Shown: one piece after another, positions 46,417 through 56,313 of the stretch
How the letters are laid out: the number at the start of each line of letters is the position of its first letter
How positions within the stretch are numbered: position 1 is the first letter of the stretch
Translations under genes and position numbers: made by a program
Notes under the pieces: generated by a model
Database searches by the model: none
Seen by the model: the letters and a program-made list of their open reading frames with translations, nothing else
What the model was told of the DNA's origin: nothing
Assembly (NCBI RefSeq): GCF_002532045.1
Contig: NZ_NWTG01000017.1
Coordinates: 1-64,000 of the forward strand
Direction of reading: 5' to 3'
DNA: 64,000 nucleotides
Source: Bradyrhizobium sp. C9
GTDB taxonomy: Bacteria; Pseudomonadota; Alphaproteobacteria; Rhizobiales; Xanthobacteraceae

Positions 46417-47075
46417 ATATCATCGATCTCCAGGTGAGGGGGCCTTGTGCGGTCCCACCTGTCTTGTGCAGCTGGAGAGCTCTGTTCTCCACTGCTCGTA
46501 CGAGGGTGAATTGCAAGGGGCGAGTGCTTCGTCGAGGGCCGAAAGCGGCGCACTCATAATATTGCGCATGACGGCGCACGCGAGGCTACCGTCCTGTCAA
46601 ATCGGACATGAAAACCGGTTCTTGAGGCGTCACAGATCGGACGCATGGGCCTCGCTCGGATTGCGCAAACTCGGACATCTAGGCGTCCAGCCAACGACGC
46701 TCTTGAGGAGCCGCTCCCATGGTAGTGACCAAATTCGGCATGACGCTCGGTTCTGAGCGGGAGTGCAGGGGCTTTGATTTCTGAGAAGTTTGAGGTTTTT
46801 CGGACTCCAGCCGATGAGATCGGGAGGACGGAAACGTCCTCCTTCGGGCGCGATGCATAACATGGCGTGGTATTGGAAGCCGCACCCATCGCGCCTTCAC
46901 ATAATGCTGATGGCCGACCGTTGCTTGATAGTCGCGTTCGATGCGCCATCTGAGCTCCATATCGAGCGGGAGGCGGACGGAGGTGTTCTCAGGTCGAGCC
47001 GAATGCAGTATCCACAACGTCGCCGACCGTCGACGTGTGGCCCCGGATGAAGCAGAGTACGGTCGGGCCGTTGCT
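46417..47075 (-). pseudogene. IS701-type transposase C-terminal remnant and flanks
   Basis: In ~46780-46990 the minus strand reads ELRWRIERDYQ (46925-46954), VGHQHYVKARW, then in another frame CGFQYHAMLCIAPEGG. IS701/IS4-like transposases end with KLRWRIERDYQELKQEVGLG, HYEGRGWRGFHHHATLCIAA, so this is a frameshifted tail of one. The remainder of the interval shows no gene. Confidence 0.45.
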
Positions 47076-47477
47076 TCAAGCTCGGTGGATTGCTTGGCTT
47101 GCCGCAGATGATGGCTGTGGTTTGAGATGATCCAATATCTTCGAGCCTTGGCTGAACGACTTCGACCAGAACTTCTCCGCAAAGTCCAGGTGGCACTTCA
47201 GGAGCTCCGAGGGAGTCTTGGAGTCGGAAAGATTTCTCAGAAAGTTGGCCTGGTCGTGCAGAGAGGAAGCGGCGAAACTTAATCCGTCCTTTAGTGCCGT
47301 CGCGAACAGGTGCCTTGTCGCTTCGATCGATTTTTCCCATTCCGGAAAAATTAATGGAATGCGTGATGCCGCTGCTTCTCTGAAGCCGTCGGGGCCGCCG
47401 CCCGATGCCTGGGCCAGTCCGGGCTCTGGACGTGCCCGCCGTTCGCGTTTCTCGTCTTCGGTTATATTCGCGGTCAT
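47076..47477 (-). CDS. Phasin-family protein
   Basis: 133 residues with AGGAG just ahead of ATG 47477. WEKSIEATRHLFATALKDGL, SLHDQANFLRNLSDSKTPSE and LLKCHLDFAEKFWSKSFSQG are the amphipathic helices of phasin 2-type proteins (…ELMALQ-EFVRKQFE…). Phasins coat polyhydroxyalkanoate granules; rhizobial bacteroids accumulate PHB. The acidic/Arg-rich first 35 residues are unlike the family and probably disordered. Confidence 0.7.
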   Translation of the reverse strand: MTANITEDEKRERRARPEPGLAQASGGGPDGFREAAASRIPLIFPEWEKSIEATRHLFATALKDGLSFAASSLHDQANFLRNLSDSKTPSELLKCHLDFAEKFWSKSFSQGSKILDHLKPQPSSAASQAIHRA

Positions 47478-47846
47478 TCGACGTCTCCTAGCCTAAGGGG
47501 GATTGTAACGAGCTGAGTTGTTCGCTGCTCAGCTTCGATCATCAACCTTGAGAAGCTACCACAACCGCCAACATGTCATACCTACCTCATTTGGTAGCGC
47601 GTGATCACACTGCAAATTGCGCACTCTGCGCGCCACTTGCCGGAATGTTCACTCGTCTCCGGCTCAGAGGCTGAGAACCGCGGTAACCCCTGATGGGCGC
47701 CGGCTATGCGTAGCTCGCTGGCGCTGCCCGAGGCGGTAAGGTCGCACGTCGATACAGGCCAATCAGGCCTTCAATAACGGCTCACGAGTTCGAAGTCGGC
47801 CCTTACGGCGGACAAGATCGCGTCGATAGCGTCCTCGTCGTCCCTC
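47478..47846. other. No gene recognised
   Basis: Divergent upstream region of the phasin gene and 3' flank of the permease fragment; no feature identified. Confidence 0.5.
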
Positions 47847-48560
47847 CTAGAATGATCCGATCATCGAACCCAAAAAAATGGCGAGGGCCAAGGCGATGAT
47901 CGGCCCAACGAGGTTGGCCATCACCATATCGAAGTAGCTCTTGCCATGGGTCGAACCGCAGACCGCAAGCAGCGTCACGACGGCACCGTTATGCGGTAGG
48001 CTATCGAGGGTGCCGGAACCGATCACGGCAATGCGATGCATGAGCGCGGGGTCAATGTGAGACGTCTGGGCAATCTGCAAATAAGTGTCACCAAGGGCAT
48101 CGAGCGCAATGGTCAATCCGCCGGAGGCCGATCCGGTCAAGGCAGCAAGAACGTTTATCGCGATGGCGAGAGAGACGATAGGACCGCCGGAGATCGACAG
48201 TACCCAGTCGCGCACCGACACAAAGGCCGGTAGCGCAGCGACGACGGCTCCAAAGCCGACGAGGCTCGCCACGCTGAAAATGGGGAGCACCGAGGCGTTT
48301 GCGCCGGCATCCATGCTCGCCCTTAGATCCGTCAGACGGGCTCGATTGAGCGCGATGAGCGTCGCCGCGGCGGCGGCGAGAGCGACTGCGACTGACCACA
48401 CCCCGGCGACGCCGGCAAGGGATGTCTCGCCCCAGCGCTCCTGCGCGAGGAACGAGAAATCGAGCCGTGGCAGGATCAGGAGCGACATCAGCAGATTCAC
48501 GCCCACGACCACGAGAAGCGGGATGATCGCCGTGCCGATCGGTGGCGGCACGTCGCCAAG
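47847..48560 (-). pseudogene. GntP-family permease, C-terminal half only
   Basis: VPPPIGTAIIPLLVVVGVNL, FSVASLVGFGAVVAALPAFV, VSLAIAINVLAALTGSASGG, LPHNGAVVTLLAVCGSTHGK and MANLVGPIIALALAIFLGSM are the last six membrane segments of GntP/beta-hydroxybutyrate permeases (usual length ~450). The N-terminal half is missing: at ~48560 the sequence changes to the end of the small gene at 48826, so the two were joined by a deletion. Confidence 0.8.
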
Positions 48561-48826
48561 GATTGCTGTGCCGCCTCAACCAGTTTTGGCCTATTCTCAT
48601 CAGCCCAGCTCAGTTCGGCGTCGATCAGCTCTTGCAGACCGGCAAAATAGCCGCCGGTCCGCCAGTCGCCGTCAGTGACGGATAGGTCGGAACTAGAGCT
48701 CGCGAGTGCCGATTCGATCGTCGGCACCGGTGCCATGCCGGGCTCCGTCTTCAAAATCGTGATCGGACTGATCTCGACAGATGACGATATGGCCGGAGCG
48801 ATGCGCTGCTGGATCAAATCAACCAT
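48561..48826 (-). CDS. Hypothetical protein truncated at a junction
   Basis: About 88 native residues from MVDLIQQRIAPAISSSVEIS with GGGAG 8 bases upstream; then ITILKTEPGMAPVPTIESAL, GDWRTGGYFAGLQELIDAEL and SWADENRPKLVEAAQQSLA, after which the frame enters GntP sequence out of register (continuing to a stop at 48497). Soluble, acidic end; no family recognised. It follows a 22-residue peptide gene and a strong hairpin, and would be controlled by whatever that pair does. Confidence 0.5.
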
Positions 48827-48852
48827 CTTACTCTCCCGAAACGTCTCACAAA

Positions 48853-48879
48853 GGAGGGTGGTCGCAAGGACCACCCTCC
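48853..48879 (-). terminator. Strong hairpin between the peptide gene and the next gene
   Basis: Perfect 11-bp stem GGAGGGTGGTC / GACCACCCTCC with a 5-nt loop, followed on the minus strand by TTT. Too short a T-run for a sure terminator; position suggests an attenuator or processing site. Confidence 0.6.
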
Positions 48880-48933
48880 GATGCCGCTATGCTCTCATCA
48901 GCTAGATGCATTCAAGCACCCGTCGAACCCACC

Positions 48934-49002
48934 CTAAAGCGTACCCGTGTACGGAGTGGTGGTGCGGATGGTGGTCTTGATCTCAGCGATCTTCTTTGTC
49001 AT
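48934..49002 (-). CDS. 22-residue Thr/Ile-rich peptide
   Basis: Below the usual ORF cut-off but with a very good ribosome site (AAGGAAAGGAAACGTG then ATG). Sequence begins MTKKIAEIKTTIRTTT and ends TGTL: 7 Thr and 3 Ile in 22. Two readings are possible: a leader peptide of an attenuator, like ThrL of enteric bacteria, given the hairpin 55 nt downstream; or the precursor of a small ribosomal natural product, which commonly stands before a stem-loop and modifying genes. Neither is proved; no biosynthetic thr/ilv gene follows. Confidence 0.5.
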   Translation of the reverse strand: MTKKIAEIKTTIRTTTPYTGTL

Positions 49003-49656
49003 CACGTTTCCTTTCCTTCTCTGGCACGCCAGGCCAAGCGAAAGCGCGGTCAGTCGTGCAGGAAAAGAATAATGAGTTGCTGCACCAATCCGCAGCGAGA
49101 TTCCTTGACCGTCGCTGCCAAAGAATTTGAAAGCGCGGCTCAGACTGGCGCTACCAAACGCCCCGATCTGGCGCTTGGACCCGCTGCAACCGGAGCTGGG
49201 CTTGGTCGTGCGTCGCCGATCGGTTCGTTGCTCTGCTCTGACCTGGACCTGCATCGGGCACCTTCGGTGCCCCAACCTCGCCTCGCGCAACGAGCAAACC
49301 GACTGGCAACGGCCCGTCATTTTGGGAAGCGCTCCGGGAGAATGCACGGGTTTCAGCAAGTATGGCGGCGACCGGTCAAGGGACGTGCCTTGCGCCAGAG
49401 CCGGTCGAGCGCAAAATATTCGAATCCGAGCCCCTACCAGAAGGCAGAGCTTCAGCGTTAGCGGGCTTGCCAATAAGGTACTGCAGTTGCTCTGATTAGA
49501 TTTGAGCTACCGAAGGAGTCTGGCTGATCGCATGGCACGCATCGCGCGATGCGATCGGTTCTCCTTGCTTCTATTGCGTTCTCTCCCAGCAGACTGCCCT
49601 TGTGCCATCGATCGCCAGGTTTTTTGTACCCATCGCGCAAATGACGAGCGACATCG
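49003..49656. other. No gene recognised
   Basis: Divergent upstream region shared by the peptide gene (-) and the acyltransferase gene (+). No promoter motif recognised; open frames are shadows. Confidence 0.5.
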
Positions 49657-51285
49657 ATGGTTAAGCAGATACCCGCGCTGACCGGAATCCGGTTTGTCGC
49701 GGCAGCAGCAGTGGCATTGTCTCACGGTGGAAGCCTGTTCCTTGAGGGTACCAGTCTGGCACTCGATATCAGCATCGGGACGCTGGGCCTGCTCGGAATG
49801 TCCGTCTTCTTCACGCTGAGTGGCTTTGTCATTCAATATAACTATGGCAGCTCGATCGCCGGCAGCCCGCGCAAAGCGATCCCGGAATTTCTCGTGGCGC
49901 GCATAGCGCGAATCTATCCTCTGTTTGTTGTTCTCTTTCTCGTTGAACTTCTGACCGGACCGATGGTCTGGCCCTGGCTTCTCGGAACTAAGTCGGCGGC
50001 CGAGGGATTTTCGTGGCACATTGTCCCGTTTCAACTCGGGATGATTCAAACCTGGTTCTTTGCAAATGTAGCTGGTGTTGCTCCCGTCTGGCAGTACGAA
50101 GCGATCGGCATCGTCTCCTGGTCGGTCAGCACCGAATGGTTCTTCTATCTCGTGTTTCCACTCGTTTGCCCGCTACTTGCGCGGATCAGAACAGTTCTTG
50201 CGGCGACCTTATGCGCGATTGGCGCAGTCGCAATCGAGCTTGGCATCGACCTTGCGGTGCTCATGCTTCAGGATCGCATCAATCTGTTTGCGCTTCACGC
50301 CTATGGGACGGATTCGGCTTTGCCGAACTGGAAGAACACGCTCATCCTCTGGATCGTCTACTTTTCGCCCTTTTGCAGGGTATGGGAATTCGTGCTCGGC
50401 TGTTGCTTGGCGAAGCTCCATGAAGCGTGGCTGGCGCAGGATTTCAGACCATCTCGAGCTCTGCTCGATATCGCCGCAATCGTTGGTGTCGGCGCGATAG
50501 GCTGGGTGTTCTGGTTTACCGCCCACAAAGCGCCATTTGGGGCGACCATGAGCCTGTTCGATATTGCACGCAACAATATCGCTCTGGCGGCACCGGTGGC
50601 GCTCATCCTTGTTGCGGCGGCTCAGCCGGTCAGCAGTGCGGGACGGCTGTTGTCGGCAAGGTGGCTTGTCGTCCTCGGAGAGGCCAGCTTTGCGCTCTAC
50701 CTTGTACACATCATCATCTACCAGCGTTTTCCGGCGGTGCGTTGGGAAACCGCAAGCCAACTGCTTGGCCATCTCGGCGCGCTTGCGCTTGCATTCACTC
50801 TAGCCACTTGCGTCGCGATCCTGCTGCATTTTGGCTTGGAGATGCCGGCCAGAAGACGAATTCGCAGCTGCTATCAGGCGGCCTCGCCGGAACAGCGCAG
50901 GCGCCTGGTACGATTGGGAAGTGTTGGCCTTGCCACTCTCGTCGGTGCGGCCGCAACGTATGCGCTGCGCGATGCGGCGGGGGACGCCGTCACGCAATCA
51001 GGGATTTCGGTGGTGTCTGCCACATATGGTGGCAATTGCCGCTGGATCTCGGCGCGTGGCAACGCCACGGGTGCGGTTGCAGCAGCCTGTAACGGCAAGG
51101 ACGCATGCACTTTCAATGCCGCCATGGTGCGGATTGGTGATCCTGCTCCGGGTTGTGCGAAGCAGTTTACCGCAGCCTGGTTTTGCAAGGGCGACCGGAC
51201 CATTCGCTCCAGCTCGGCTGCGGATGAGCGTGCCATGATCTCCGCTCTACAACTCTCCTGTAGCGCGGTCACGCGCGCTGAATGA
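49657..51285 (+). CDS. Acyltransferase 3 (OafA-like) with C-terminal lectin-like domain
   Basis: 542 residues. N-terminal ~390: about ten membrane helices of the acyltransferase-3 family, opening with IPALTGIRFVAAAAVALSHG and FFTLSGFVIQYNY, RIARIYPLFVVLF with the conserved R-x-x-R-I-Y-P, and SWSVSTEWFFYLVFPL. C-terminal ~90: SVVSATYGGNCRWISARGNA, VAAACNGKDACTFNA, DPAPGCAKQFTAAWFCKGDR resembles a galactose-binding (SUEL/Gal-lectin) domain with paired Cys. Such enzymes O-acetylate surface polysaccharide or Nod-factor-like glycans at the inner membrane; the lectin end would be periplasmic and bind the acceptor sugar. The combination is inferred, the domains are visible. Confidence 0.88.
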   Translation: MVKQIPALTGIRFVAAAAVALSHGGSLFLEGTSLALDISIGTLGLLGMSVFFTLSGFVIQYNYGSSIAGSPRKAIPEFLVARIARIYPLFVVLFLVELLTGPMVWPWLLGTKSAAEGFSWHIVPFQLGMIQTWFFANVAGVAPVWQYEAIGIVSWSVSTEWFFYLVFPLVCPLLARIRTVLAATLCAIGAVAIELGIDLAVLMLQDRINLFALHAYGTDSALPNWKNTLILWIVYFSPFCRVWEFVLGCCLAKLHEAWLAQDFRPSRALLDIAAIVGVGAIGWVFWFTAHKAPFGATMSLFDIARNNIALAAPVALILVAAAQPVSSAGRLLSARWLVVLGEASFALYLVHIIIYQRFPAVRWETASQLLGHLGALALAFTLATCVAILLHFGLEMPARRRIRSCYQAASPEQRRRLVRLGSVGLATLVGAAATYALRDAAGDAVTQSGISVVSATYGGNCRWISARGNATGAVAAACNGKDACTFNAAMVRIGDPAPGCAKQFTAAWFCKGDRTIRSSSAADERAMISALQLSCSAVTRAE

Positions 51286-51496
51286 GCCGAAGGTTCAGAC
51301 GTCATTCGGATTCCGAAGCCCTGAGGCGAACTGGCTTCAGCATTAGGCCTTGCTGCCGGCCGCGCAGGGCCGCGTAGGCTGTACGACAAAGAGGTCGCGG
51401 ACGTGACGGACGTAGCGAACCAGCGTCTCTTTGTCCACCTTGATGGCTGCGAGACTCTTCGCTAGATCACAACGGTTCACTTAAGGAGATGCCGCC

Positions 51497-51703
51497 GTGG
51501 CAATGGGTATTGTGAAGTGGTTCAATTCGACCAAAGGTTATGGCTTTATTCGGCCGGAGGACGGAAGTGCCGATGTCTTCGTGCACATCAGCGCCGTCGA
51601 AAAGGCCGGTTACACCACCCTCGAAGAGGGAGCCCGGGTAAGTTACCAGCTCAAGGCAGGCCGTTCGGGCAAAATGTCAGCCGAGGATCTAAGGGTTGGC
51701 TGA
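51497..51703 (+). CDS. cspA: Cold-shock protein, CspA family
   Basis: 68 residues from a GTG start with AAGGAG 8 bases upstream (an ATG at 51503 is possible). GIVKWFNSTKGYGFIRPEDG contains RNP1 (KGYGFI), and ADVFVHISAVEKAGY contains RNP2 (VFVHI). Single OB-fold RNA/ssDNA-binding chaperone of normal length. Confidence 0.97.
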   Translation: MAMGIVKWFNSTKGYGFIRPEDGSADVFVHISAVEKAGYTTLEEGARVSYQLKAGRSGKMSAEDLRVG

Positions 51704-52321
51704 TCCAGTTCACCTCCGGATAGCGTCTGCCTGCTAGGTGTATTCTTGTACCTGCGTCTGGCGATGTCTCGTCACCGGAGCGCCGGACGCTTACCGTACG
51801 ACTGTCGTTTCCAACCAAGGCTATGCCGCAATACTGCTTGAAGTCTTGATTCAAGCCGTCGATTGCCAATGCCGGGGCAGTTCCAGATTTTTTCTTTCCT
51901 CGTGCAGTGTGGGCATGGCGGGATATCGTCGGTAGCAATGAACGGTCCGAACCGTACGCTCGTGCCCGGCAGGCCGAGAGGTACATGTATCGCCCGAAGT
52001 CACGATGCGCCGACCGGCGCTCCCGATCGAAGAGCGATGCTGTAGCGAACGAAGGAGCTCCCACAGGGAGTTCGTCCGTTATGGACGATGGGCGCGCGGC
52101 GCTCCGGCTGCGGGTCTGTCCTGCTACGCTGACGTACCGGCCCTCGATGAAAAGTCGTGCATTAGCTTGAGCGAGGGCGAGGTCAAATCCCAGGAGCTGG
52201 CCCCGCGGGATTAGCCAATATAGTTGAGGTTAACGGCGTCGTGCTGTTGACGATCCGCCCCTGACATTGATCCATTGCAGGGGAACTGCACACACACACG
52301 CAGGCATCGGAGACACGGCAA
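51704..52321. other. No gene recognised
   Basis: Open frames in several registers, none with a known pattern. Confidence 0.5.
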
Positions 52322-52735
52322 GTGTCCTTCCAGCTGACCGTCCTGAAAGTATTGGCCGGCCAGCCTGGCGGGCGGGCTTCCGTTGCCGAAGTCCGACGCG
52401 CCGTGGAGATCCTGATGAACAGCGGCCGTGACTGGACCGATCGCATGAAGCGGTTGGCCGAACATGCGCCGGACCTGAATATCTTTTCGGCGAAGTTTGT
52501 CTTTCGCGATGCGTTCGGCTGGGAAATTACCGAAGACGGCCGGCAATTCCTCTCTGCGCTCGAAAGGGCCGTCGCCGATCAAAGAGAGTCACCTCGATCA
52601 ACGATCGATCCCTCGCGCAGCGAAGTCGCTGCGCAAGCGGTCACAGATGCGGCAAAATCACTTACCCTCCGCAGTCGTCGTCAGAGGCCGCGGCGACGCC
52701 GCAGGAAAGGTGGATTCAATCGACGTACAGCATGA
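52322..52735 (+). CDS. Hypothetical protein, possible winged-helix domain
   Basis: 137 residues from GTG 52322 (GGAGA upstream). SFQLTVLKVLAGQPGGRASV then AEVRRAVEILMNSGRDWTDR, FRDAFGWEITEDGRQFLSAL has the H-turn-H plus wing pattern seen in PadR-like or restriction-associated winged helices (LTxxG--L). The C-terminus is a very basic RRQRPRRRRRKGG tail that may bind nucleic acid or be drift. Common as a small rhizobial ORF; function unknown. Confidence 0.5.
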   Translation: MSFQLTVLKVLAGQPGGRASVAEVRRAVEILMNSGRDWTDRMKRLAEHAPDLNIFSAKFVFRDAFGWEITEDGRQFLSALERAVADQRESPRSTIDPSRSEVAAQAVTDAAKSLTLRSRRQRPRRRRRKGGFNRRTA

Positions 52736-52738
52736 AGC

Positions 52739-53735
52739 GGGAGCCCGACCAGGTGCGAGGCGCGCACGGCAGCTGACCTTGGCAAAAATGCTATCGATCT
52801 CGCGCAGCGTCGATCAAAACTGCGGAAAATATCTTGCAGTGTAACCTGGGTCATATGCAGCTCCACTTCTTCACGGGCATTATCCGGAAGGCAGTTTCGG
52901 TGGGGTACTATGGACGACGAGTTTTGTAGAGAGAGGGCGCGAACCGTGCGGGAACTTGCTGAGCAAGCTGACCCGTTCATCAAAAAGCGCTAGTTGCAGT
53001 TGGCCGCCAATTACGAACGGCGCGTTGGTCAGCCAGAAAGAGCAGACCGAGATCGCGCTGACCTGCTGGCAGTAGGGCGGAACTCCCGTGTCATTGGCTA
53101 TAACCGACTTACTAAGACGGTGAGCCAAATATGAGGTTGCCGCAGTCCTTACACCATTCGCAGCGCAAGTGCCCGACTTCGCGAGCCCTATTAAACATCG
53201 CGTTGGTCGCGCTCGCCGAGAAGATACCGGACGCGCTGAGCGGCGTGGTGAAGGAAGCGCGGGCCGGCGAACTGAAGGAACCGGCGCTCGATGCGATGCT
53301 GGACGGCATTTCGGCACGCTGCGAGGCAACCGTGAAACAATACGGAGCGACCACCCGCGACGGCGCCGGGACCTGTGTTGCTCGTTTGCGGTGGCCGCCC
53401 GAGAGGTCGCCCCATCAGGTCTAGCCAGCTTTGGGTGCTGCCGATCATCGGGCCTTCGGGCGCAAAGAAGTCCATATCGATGTCGATCGTCATCGACGAT
53501 ATTTGCGCGAGAGATCGTCAGAAGGCGACGTCCCGGTACCCATCGTTACTAGGCGGGGTGTTCAAGAATCCGAAAGCTTTTCAGTCGGCGACCGTTGAGC
53601 GGCCGCAGCGGCATTGGGTAATGCCGGCGGCGCATGATGGCGCCGGTTTTGTTGCCCGATTGCCGCCCATCGGACCGGAGGGGCGGACGAGGGCCTCTCG
53701 ATCGGTAGCTCGGCAATCGTGTTGGTTGTAGTTTT
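52739..53735. other. ~1-kb stretch without a sure gene
   Basis: A + strand frame (53131-53424) contains NIALVALAEKIPDALSGVVK then EARAGELKEPALDAMLDGIS, which looks like real helical protein but begins and ends without context; probably a gene fragment. Nothing else recognised. Confidence 0.4.
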
Positions 53736-53753
53736 TGGGGTATTATATACCCT
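53736..53753. promoter_or_regulatory. Distal operator of the AbiE operon
   Basis: TGGGGTATTATATACCC, an imperfect palindrome sharing GGGTAT...ATACCC with the proximal site; centres are ~61 bp apart. Antitoxin AbiEi of characterised pairs binds such paired repeats cooperatively. Confidence 0.65.
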
Positions 53754-53795
53754 ATTGTACGCATTGAACTCATTATCTTTTGCGGAGTGTAAATT

Positions 53796-53816
53796 TTGGG
53801 GTATAATATACCCCAA
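53796..53816. promoter_or_regulatory. Proximal operator of the AbiE operon (perfect palindrome)
   Basis: TTGGGGTATA, one central A, TATACCCCAA: a perfect 21-bp palindrome ending 13 bp before the abiEi ATG and overlapping its AAGGAG. Position predicts autorepression by the antitoxin. Confidence 0.75.
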
Positions 53817-53829
53817 GGAGCGCATCGAG

Positions 53830-54657
53830 ATGGTGGGACCGAAAGGGAAAGTTGAAAGGTTTCTGTCCTCACATCCGGTCTTCACCCGGACCCAGTTCCG
53901 TAAAACCGTGTCTCCCGGCCAGCCGCTCTCGTCGTCGGACTCATTGCTTAAGTACCACGCCGCCTCCGGACGAATACGCCATGTCGCGCCGGGTGTGTAT
54001 GCCTCCGTCCCGCCGCACCTGGATCCGGCGAACTTCCATCCCGACCGGATTCTGGTCGCATCGCGCATACGCGACGATGGTGTCGTCGCGTACCACACCG
54101 CACTCGAACTGCACGGGCTCGCCTATTCGGAAAGCTCTCAGACCCAACTCCTCAGCGGAGGTCGCCCGGGCGAAATAAAAACGCTCGTTGGTCCCGTCAG
54201 GTTCGTCGCGCAACCCGCCTCGCTGCGCCGTCGCTCCGAGGAAATGTCCGGCACGCTCACGATGGACCGCCGCGGTCTCGACATTATCGCGACCGGCGTT
54301 GAGCGAACGCTCGTCGACTGCATCGAGCGCCCGGACCTGACCGGCGGCGTCGAGGAACTCGCGAACGCGCTCCACAGCGTCAAAGCGTTCGACGTTGGCA
54401 AATTCGCGAAGTTCGCGCTCGGTCGCGACAACCAGACGCTCGTCGGCGTGTGCGGTGCCTGGCTTGAGAGCCGGAAAGACGATCTCTTCGTCGACACGCA
54501 GGTATTAGACGAACTGAAGCGTGCCGCCCCGCCGGCACCAAGACCTGCGTTGGGAAGCGACGCCCGAGGCCATGCGATGGAAGGCTGGAACGTCGTCCTG
54601 CCTCCGGATTTTCTCAACCCGTCCTTCGAAGGGATGTCACCGGAGATGATGCCGTGA
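53830..54657 (+). CDS. abiEi: Type IV antitoxin AbiEi
   Basis: 275 residues from ATG 53830; the open frame upstream runs through the operators and is not translated. An N-terminal winged helix (KVERFLSSHPVFTRTQFRKT, DSLLKYHAASGRIRHVAPGV, YASVPP) is followed by the AbiEi C-terminal domain (DDGVVAYHTALELHGLAYSE, DRRGLDIIATGVERTLVDCI). It represses its own promoter and neutralises AbiEii without binding it. GTGA overlap (54654-54657) with the toxin gene. Looks intact although the toxin is not. Confidence 0.88.
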   Translation: MVGPKGKVERFLSSHPVFTRTQFRKTVSPGQPLSSSDSLLKYHAASGRIRHVAPGVYASVPPHLDPANFHPDRILVASRIRDDGVVAYHTALELHGLAYSESSQTQLLSGGRPGEIKTLVGPVRFVAQPASLRRRSEEMSGTLTMDRRGLDIIATGVERTLVDCIERPDLTGGVEELANALHSVKAFDVGKFAKFALGRDNQTLVGVCGAWLESRKDDLFVDTQVLDELKRAAPPAPRPALGSDARGHAMEGWNVVLPPDFLNPSFEGMSPEMMP

Positions 54658-55636
54658 TCTCGGTCGAACGCCTCGAAAAGATTGCCACCGACGTTTCGTT
54701 CCAACCGGCCTCGGTCGAGCGCGTCATCCGGTTGATCGACGTGCTCCACCAGATCGCGAATGACCGCGAGCTCGGGAAGCTGCTCGCACTCAAAGGCGGC
54801 ACCGCGCTCAACTTATTCTATCTCGCACTCGACCGGCTTTCCGTCGACATCGATCTGAACTACGTCGGCGCCGCGGATAGGGAAGCCATGCTGCGGGATT
54901 CCAAGATCATCAACACGCGCCTTCCCGCGCTCCTGCAGAGCAAGGGGTACGAAATCGGCCGCGATCCTTCCGGTGAACACGCCGGCGGCAAATGGCGCTT
55001 TAGGTACGTCTCGGCCTATCAGCGCCCGGGCACGCTGGAAATGGACGTGAACTATCTCTTCCGGACGCCGTTCTTCGGCTGGGACAGAATGAATTCCGCA
55101 AAGCTCGGCGACTACGAAGCAAAGAACGTCGGCGTGGTCGACCTCCACGAAATCGCCGCCGGCAAGATCGTCGCCCTGGTGGCCCGGCGGGCATCGCGCG
55201 ATCTGACGACGCCTGGAGGCTGCTGCAGAATGAAAACATCGATTGGGCGCAAGTTAAGGTCGGAGCGCTTGTGATCGGCGCCGCCTCCAGGGATCTGGAT
55301 TGGTGCACGGTGTCGCTGAAGGACTACAAATACGATCTCAACGACCTGAACAACAAGCTGCTGTCCGTAGTCAAGAACGGCATGTTTGACGCGGAGGGCG
55401 GCCCGAAGAAATGGTGCGACCGAATCCTAGCGGAATGTCAAGAAAAACTGGCGCCGCTCTTCAAGCACGATGACGGAGAGCTGGCCTTCCTCGACGCGCT
55501 CTACGACCGCGCAAGCATCGAAGTCGATACGCTTCCTGCGAACGACGATGTGAGAAAACGCATCGAGGCCTTTCCCGCGCCCCGGTGGAAAGCTCAACAT
55601 GTCTCGCAGCACCTCGGCCGGAAGCCCGGCATCTGA
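54654..55636 (+). pseudogene. abiEii: Type IV toxin AbiEii (nucleotidyltransferase), frameshifted
   Basis: GTG start overlapping abiEi. VERVIRLIDVLHQIANDREL, then LALKGGTALNLFYLALDRLS with VDIDLNY: the GG-x-DxD nucleotidyltransferase motif, GTLEMDVNYLFRTPFFGW, VDLHEIAAGKIVALVARRAS then RDL. Near 55207 a one-base indel moves the rest to another frame: DDAWRLLQNENIDWAQVKVG, DWCTVSLKDYKYDLNDLNNK, WCDRILAECQEKLAPLF, RIEAFPAPRWKAQHVSQHLG. Full restored length ~327. AbiEii toxins modify tRNA ends and arrest growth; without the C-terminal half this one should be inactive unless the indel is a sequencing error. Confidence 0.85.
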
Positions 55637-56313
55637 CCGACGAGTTCGAGACGCGAACGTCAAGCCACCACCGGCTCCACGATGTGATTGAGGACATTCA
55701 ACTCGGTCTCCGTTGGCAGTCCCGAACCCACCTAGTCCAAGGAAGTGCAGGCAGACACCGACATCCTCCGGGGCACCGCCGAGGAAGGCGTCACCGCGCC
55801 CCGCTGGGCAAGAGATGCACCGCGATGCGGCCGTAACGCAGTGAAGGAATGCCCGCACTTGCATGCTTGAGCGGACGGAGGCGCAAAGGAGCCGCGACGG
55901 ACGCGAGCGCGTGAATATAGTCTGCGCGATGATGATCCGGGACATGGGCGCGCCGGCCGCCGATGCCCTTGAACAGGCGAACGCCCTGTCGTCGGCGTCG
56001 AGCACCATCTCCTGCGTCTCGCGCGGATAACCCGCCCAGCGGCGACTGTCCCTCACAAGTCTTGCAGACCTGTGTGGCGTCGACCGGCGGGCGTCATGAT
56101 CGCAGCGCATTAGACTAGCTTCAGCTTGGACGGAATTGACCATGAGATCGCCACCAGCTGTCTTCGGCGTTGCCGGCGCCCACAAGCGCGGACGTTCTTC
56201 TTAGAAATCTGCTTCTCGAAGTTCCGAGATGGTCCGGCATCGGCATGTCGAACTCCAGCGCGGGCAATCAAGCGCTAAGCGTCCCGCAGGACAGTTACGC
56301 TCGTTCTGATTCC
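55637..56313. other. No gene recognised
   Basis: Between the AbiE pair and the effector's tts box. The long minus-strand frame 55427-56185 is antisense to abiEii in part and shows no family pattern. Confidence 0.45.

Noticed and set aside
55427..56185. 252-residue minus-strand open frame
   Set aside because: Partly antisense to the abiEii 3' part; no family pattern and cysteine/arginine-rich shadow composition.
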